A DNA stretch of 64,000 bases, from NCBI GenBank assembly GCA_035559775.1, contig DATMAU010000023.1, forward strand, positions 1 through 64,000, written 5' to 3'. A program made the translations under genes and the position numbers. Of this stretch, positions 60,012 to 64,000 are shown one piece after another; the first letter of the stretch is position 1, and each line of letters starts with the position of its first letter. Source of the DNA: AG1 sp035559775. GTDB taxonomy: Archaea; Thermoproteota; Thermoprotei_A; Sulfolobales; AG1. The notes beneath the pieces are model-generated. The model searched no databases. It saw only the letters and a list, made by a program, of their open reading frames with translations, and had not been told where the DNA came from.

Positions 60012-61481
60012 ATGGTGTTGGTGGTGGGCAGCCCGGGCCGCTCAAGGGCTGTAATAGCTATACTAGTAGTATCTCTAGTAGCCGTAGCAGCTGTGGCTGG
60101 CTTCTTCGCCGGACGTCTGTCTACAGAGCAGTCCCGCACCCCTGCTACCACGGTTCCGGCTACAACAACCCTAACTGTTACAGCATCTCCAAGATGGACT
60201 CCGCCTGAGAAGATCAGGGCGGCCTTCATATATGTGGGACCGATAGGTGATTATGGCTGGACATACGCCCATGACTTGGGCAGGAGGGTTGTTGCTGAGC
60301 TATTTAAAGACTGGCTTGAGACGACATATGTTGAGTCTGTCCCTGAGGCCAAGGCCTTGGAGGAGATAGATAGGCTTGTCAAGCTTGGGTATAATGTGAT
60401 ATTCACAACATCGTTCGAGTTCATGGACGCTACAATCGAGGCCAGCAAGAGATACCCGGAGGTCTTATTCTTCCATGCTAGCGGGTATAAGAGGAGCAAC
60501 AACGTAGGTACTTATTTTGCCGATTTCTACCAGATCTATTATCTCAACGGCCTCATGGCTGGGGCTTTGACCAAGACTGGGAAGATAGGCTATATAGCAG
60601 CATTCACCATACCAGAAGTTGTTAGGCATATTAACGCATTCGCTATAGGCGCTAGAGAGATCGGTGAGCAGTTGGGCAAGAATATAGAAGTCTATGTAGT
60701 AGAGCTAGGATCCTGGGTTGCTCCGGAGAAGGCAAAGGCGTCTGCAGAATATCTGGTGAAAAACTATAACGTAGACGTCATAGCATTCACCGAAGATACT
60801 ACAGCCGTAGTAGAGTTCGCTCAGACGTATTATAAATCCACTGGCAAGCAGTTATACGTGTTCAGCCATTACAGCCCTATGTATATATATGGACCAGATG
60901 TGGTAGTTTCAGGTCAGCTTGTCAGATGGGAGGTGATCTACGCGGACTTATTAATCAAGATCAGGTCTGGGGTTCTAACACCATACAACCTAGCCAACGT
61001 TGACTACTGGTATCTGCTCAATACTGGAGCGGTAGAGCTTGGTGCCCACATATACGAGAACGGAACCGTTATGAAGATAAACCCGAGGTTCGTGCCCGAG
61101 TTAAAAGGAATCAAAGTCAAGGACAAGCTAACAGGCGAGGATGTGAGCGCATATGAACTGGTGCTGAGGAGATACGAGCAGATGAGAAGCGCCCCGCTAC
61201 TTCAGCCTCTACAGTTCAGCTCCCTAGGGCATAGGTATGAGCATGTGGATACCATCTATATAGGGGGTGCCGAGAAATCCTATAAAATAGCGCCTCTATT
61301 CGAACCATTCACAGGCCCGTTGAAAGGATATTGCCTTGTGGGTGGCGATACAGCATCTTCAAAGTTCTGCAAAGGCAAATCTAAGGGGTCTGTTGTCTCC
61401 ATAGCCGCCGGTGAGAGACTGACACACGACGATCTATGGAGCATGGACTGGTTCGTCGAATGGGTTAGATACTTAGGGTGA
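60012..61481 (+). CDS. BMP family ABC transporter substrate-binding protein (nucleoside-type)
   Basis: 489 residues. A hydrophobic N-terminal helix (AVIAILVVSLVAVAAVAGFF, about 14-33) and a Thr/Pro-rich linker anchor it outside the membrane. The core KIRAAFIYVGPIGDYGWTYA, with GDxGW, and TTSFEFMDATIEASKRYPEV are BMP/PnrA signatures; AAFTIPEVVRHINAFAIGAR is the third. The C-terminal third carries an extra part with several Cys (GYCLVGG, SSKFCKGKS). Relatives bind purine nucleosides. First gene of a three-gene importer operon; the ATPase follows 55 bases on. Confidence 0.9.
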   Translation: MVLVVGSPGRSRAVIAILVVSLVAVAAVAGFFAGRLSTEQSRTPATTVPATTTLTVTASPRWTPPEKIRAAFIYVGPIGDYGWTYAHDLGRRVVAELFKDWLETTYVESVPEAKALEEIDRLVKLGYNVIFTTSFEFMDATIEASKRYPEVLFFHASGYKRSNNVGTYFADFYQIYYLNGLMAGALTKTGKIGYIAAFTIPEVVRHINAFAIGAREIGEQLGKNIEVYVVELGSWVAPEKAKASAEYLVKNYNVDVIAFTEDTTAVVEFAQTYYKSTGKQLYVFSHYSPMYIYGPDVVVSGQLVRWEVIYADLLIKIRSGVLTPYNLANVDYWYLLNTGAVELGAHIYENGTVMKINPRFVPELKGIKVKDKLTGEDVSAYELVLRRYEQMRSAPLLQPLQFSSLGHRYEHVDTIYIGGAEKSYKIAPLFEPFTGPLKGYCLVGGDTASSKFCKGKSKGSVVSIAAGERLTHDDLWSMDWFVEWVRYLG

Positions 61482-61536
61482 GCGCCTTTTGTCAGAGCTA
61501 ATAGCTAGCGGCTAGCCTACACTCTAGGTGTTCTTA

Positions 61537-63045
61537 ATGCCGGAGCCTTTTTTAAGTATCAAAAATGTGTGTAAAAGATTCCCAGGAATCTTGGCACTAG
61601 ATTCGGTCGACCTAGAAATAATGCCAGGCGAGATCCACGCCTTACTGGGGGAGAACGGCTCTGGTAAGTCCACACTAGCTAAAATCATAGCTGGGATCTA
61701 TGTGCCAGATTCTGGCGAAATATTCGTAGAGGGGGTTAAGAGAAATATAGCCTCGCCCGAGATAGCTATGGGGCTAGGCATATATTATGTGTCTCAATCA
61801 CCTCTTTTAGTTGACGACATGACCGTCGCCGAGAACGTGGCACTAGCCCTTAAAGATCTAGGGCCTCTATCTAGGGTTAGGAAGATAGAGGAGCTGGTTA
61901 GGAGGTGGAGCAGCTCTGTAGGCATTCACCTGGATCCTAAGAGTGAGGTATCTAGGCTAAGCTATACACAGAAACAGCTGCTAGAGATATTCAAGGCTAT
62001 AGTGTCCAACGCAAGGCTATTGATTCTCGATGAGGTGACAACACTATTACCCAGGTCTGAGAAAGAAATCATATATTCATATATTAAAAGATTAAAAAGC
62101 GAAGGAAGATCCGTGGTGCTGATAACCCATAGAATAGTTGAAGCAGTAGAAATAGCTGATAGGCTTACAGTGCTCAAAGGAGGTAGGAAGATAGCTACAC
62201 TTGACAACATGGGCGTGAAACCAAGTGCAGATGAAATTAGGAAAATGATGTTTGGCGAGAACTCTGTGGAGGTGAAACCCGCACTAAGCATGGATAGAGA
62301 TAAGGAGCTGAGCGAGGTGGTGCTAGAGCTATCTGGGGCTGTAATTCCTAGCGATCATAGAGGCCAGGTGGTTGAGATCGATAAGCTTAGAGTCTATAGA
62401 GGTGAGATTATAGGTGTGGCTGGTATAGCTGGTAATGGTCAAAAAGAGCTCGTCGAAGCGTTAGCAGGGCTTAGAAGGATCTCTAGGGGCAGGTATAAGC
62501 TGCTGGGGATAGATGTGACCAACAAGGGTACTAAAAGAGTGAGATCCTTAGGCGTGGGTATTGTGACCGAAATGCCTCTATATTATTCCATGGGCGGAGA
62601 GGCCAGCATCGAGGAAAACATGGCTCTGGGCAGGAGGTTTTCTTATCACAAGATAAGCTGGGACTCCCTCAGAAAGGAGGTGGTAGCAATAATAAAGGGC
62701 TTTAGAATAGCAACATCGTCTCCCAGAACCCCGGTAAACTTACTGTCTGGAGGCAATTTGATGAAAGTCCATCTAGCTAAAGAGCTATCAATAACCAGGA
62801 ACCTATTAATAGCCTATAACCCGACCAGAGCTTTGGATGAAGCTACTGCGAGGTTTGTCAGAGGCATTATAAGAAACCTGGCCCACAATTCCGGCGTGGC
62901 AGTATTGCTGGTCAGCGAGGATCTAGATGAGGTGCTTGAACTAAGCGACAAGATTGTAGTGCTAAATGCGGGTAGAGTGGTGGGAGAATTCACTCGAGAT
63001 ATCGCTGAAAGATCTAAGATAGAGGAATTAATGGTGATGCACTGA
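61537..63045 (+). CDS. Nucleoside-type ABC importer ATPase (two fused nucleotide-binding domains)
   Basis: 502 residues from the ATG at 61537, whose AGGTG ribosome binding site overlaps a possible GTG start at 61528. NBD1 has Walker A GENGSGKSTLAKI, a weak signature SRLSYTQKQLLEIF and Walker B RLLILDEVTTLL. NBD2 has the degenerate Walker A GIAGNGQKELVEAL and LSGGNLMKVHLAKE with AYNPTRALD in place of Walker B DEPT. This asymmetry is normal for YufO/RbsA-like importer ATPases. Its stop overlaps the permease start by one base. Confidence 0.93.
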   Translation: MPEPFLSIKNVCKRFPGILALDSVDLEIMPGEIHALLGENGSGKSTLAKIIAGIYVPDSGEIFVEGVKRNIASPEIAMGLGIYYVSQSPLLVDDMTVAENVALALKDLGPLSRVRKIEELVRRWSSSVGIHLDPKSEVSRLSYTQKQLLEIFKAIVSNARLLILDEVTTLLPRSEKEIIYSYIKRLKSEGRSVVLITHRIVEAVEIADRLTVLKGGRKIATLDNMGVKPSADEIRKMMFGENSVEVKPALSMDRDKELSEVVLELSGAVIPSDHRGQVVEIDKLRVYRGEIIGVAGIAGNGQKELVEALAGLRRISRGRYKLLGIDVTNKGTKRVRSLGVGIVTEMPLYYSMGGEASIEENMALGRRFSYHKISWDSLRKEVVAIIKGFRIATSSPRTPVNLLSGGNLMKVHLAKELSITRNLLIAYNPTRALDEATARFVRGIIRNLAHNSGVAVLLVSEDLDEVLELSDKIVVLNAGRVVGEFTRDIAERSKIEELMVMH

Positions 63046-64000
63046 TGAAGATAAACCTTGTTATAATTAAAAGGGAGAAAAAGAACATCTTGATAATGCC
63101 TACTATAGCAATTATCTCTCTCCTGGTTGGTGTGGCTATAGCGTATGTCACGCTCTATTTCCTAACAGGGCTGGGACTATACTCCTTCGCTTCAGCATTC
63201 TATGACACGATCAGGCTAACACCAGTACTCCTAGATAGGTATTTAGTGCTCGTACTACTTGGCTGCGCCTTAGCCGTGGCTTTCAAAGCTAAAGTATGGA
63301 ACATCGGGGCTGAGGGACAATACGTGATGGGCATGGCTGGGGCGACCTATGTGGTTCTTTTCTCACCTCTCGTAACTTACGAGCCAGGGATTCCCACTCT
63401 GATGGCTGATCCGAACCTAAGCAGGACACTGGCATTAGTGTTTGGAGCCTTGTTAGGCCTCATGTGGGCCTTGATCCCGGGTGTTTTGAAGGCTTACCTC
63501 AACGTCCACGAAGTCCCGATAACACTGCTGTTAAACTACATAGCTTACTTCATCATCGACTACCTGGTCAGAGGCCCGTGGAGGGGACAAGCTACATGGG
63601 GATACTTGAGAACAGATGAGATACCTGGAGGAGCAAGGCTAACGACCATGCCCGGCTCTGAGGCTCTTAGATACGAGCTAGTGGTCTCCGTAATACTAAT
63701 AGTAGTAATAACCATCTATCTCATGAGGTTTACCCCCCTGGGGCTGTGGATAAAGTTTCTAGGCATAAACCCCACGGCCCTCAGGTTCTCAGGCATAGAT
63801 GATAAAAAAGTGATCCTAGCCTCTATAGCGATTAGCGGGGCCATAGCCGGGCTTACAGGAGCTCTGAGGCTTCTGGGCTACACCTTCAGACTACCATATG
63901 CTATCGAGGAGGGAAAGACTGGGTACTTCGGTTACACAGCAATACTTGTCGCATGGCTAGCTAATAACGAGCCCATCTATGTAGTGCTTACAGCCTACGT
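63045..64000 (+). CDS. Nucleoside-type ABC importer permease (C-terminus beyond window)
   Basis: At least 318 residues, open at the right edge. Hydrophobic helices are seen throughout and FKAKVWNIGAEGQYVMGMAG, with NIGAEGQ, is the hallmark of YufP/BmpC-type permeases; SGIDDKKVILASIAISGAIA is the second conserved block. The start ATG overlaps the ATPase stop (TGATG), so the operon is tightly coupled. A second permease would be expected just past the window edge. Confidence 0.93.
   Translation, partial: MKINLVIIKREKKNILIMPTIAIISLLVGVAIAYVTLYFLTGLGLYSFASAFYDTIRLTPVLLDRYLVLVLLGCALAVAFKAKVWNIGAEGQYVMGMAGATYVVLFSPLVTYEPGIPTLMADPNLSRTLALVFGALLGLMWALIPGVLKAYLNVHEVPITLLLNYIAYFIIDYLVRGPWRGQATWGYLRTDEIPGGARLTTMPGSEALRYELVVSVILIVVITIYLMRFTPLGLWIKFLGINPTALRFSGIDDKKVILASIAISGAIAGLTGALRLLGYTFRLPYAIEEGKTGYFGYTAILVAWLANNEPIYVVLTAY

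Overview
The window is a compact stretch of hyperthermophilic crenarchaeal (Thermoprotei-type) chromosome. The signs are a family-B replicative polymerase beside two different PCNA genes and an archaeal small primase subunit, a SecY of archaeal type, archaeal-only families (FAU-1, UPF0147, DUF4443, archaeal Trm10, crenarchaeal P-loop ATPases), heavy use of AGG/AGA/ATA codons, many GTG/TTG starts with GGTG-type ribosome binding sites, and short TATA-like leaders. I cannot name a genus from the sequence alone.

Layout. 1-6.2 kb: the N-terminus of a LivK-like binding protein at the edge, a carboxymuconolactone decarboxylase-like protein, a NifX-like protein, an orphan molybdopterin hydroxylase large subunit, a flavin reductase and a coiled-coil/RHH protein. 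6.4-14.4 kb: carA, a tRNA-Ala, a LysE-type exporter, a tnpB-only insertion element, a P-loop ATPase and a three-gene ABC-2 exporter. 14.5-30 kb: housekeeping genes including a SerA/class V aminotransferase pair, TrmO, a crotonase, CPBP and S9 peptidases, a site-2-type protease, FAU-1 with UPF0147, a RimI-like acetyltransferase, a second P-loop ATPase and a DegT aminotransferase. 30.2-35.9 kb: the complete pyrimidine pathway after CarA, as two converging arrays, pyrB-pyrI-pyrC on the plus strand and pyrF-pyrE-pyrK/D fusion on the minus strand. 36-48 kb: an MmsA-type dehydrogenase, a GH57 glycosidase, hexulose-6-phosphate synthase, a thioesterase, Trm10, a DtxR/MntR regulator, LivF/LivG, a ferritin-like VIT1 iron transporter, secY and a YHS protein. 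49-59 kb: two regulators, PCNA, PolB1, a DJ-1/PfpI protein, a second PCNA and PriS, then a second tRNA-Ala. 60-64 kb: a BMP-type nucleoside ABC importer (binding protein, double ATPase, start of the permease).

The least expected feature is a scatter of sequences derived from tnpB 3' ends. One family has a full tnpB element (about 9010-10518), an internally deleted MITE-like copy keeping both ends (48527-48876) and a solo 3'-end fragment abutting the second PCNA gene (56948-57084). All three end in the same TCCAGGGACAAA motif and share a hairpin whose stem differs between copies while remaining largely paired. A second family is seen only as two solo, inverted, roughly 180-190-nt copies (42011-42202 plus; 56561-56738 minus). 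One lies just upstream of the DtxR-like gene behind a good TATA box, the other upstream of PCNA2-priS. By their form these are omega-RNA-like (TnpB guide RNA) loci that have lost their nuclease gene, and they are the main item for follow-up.
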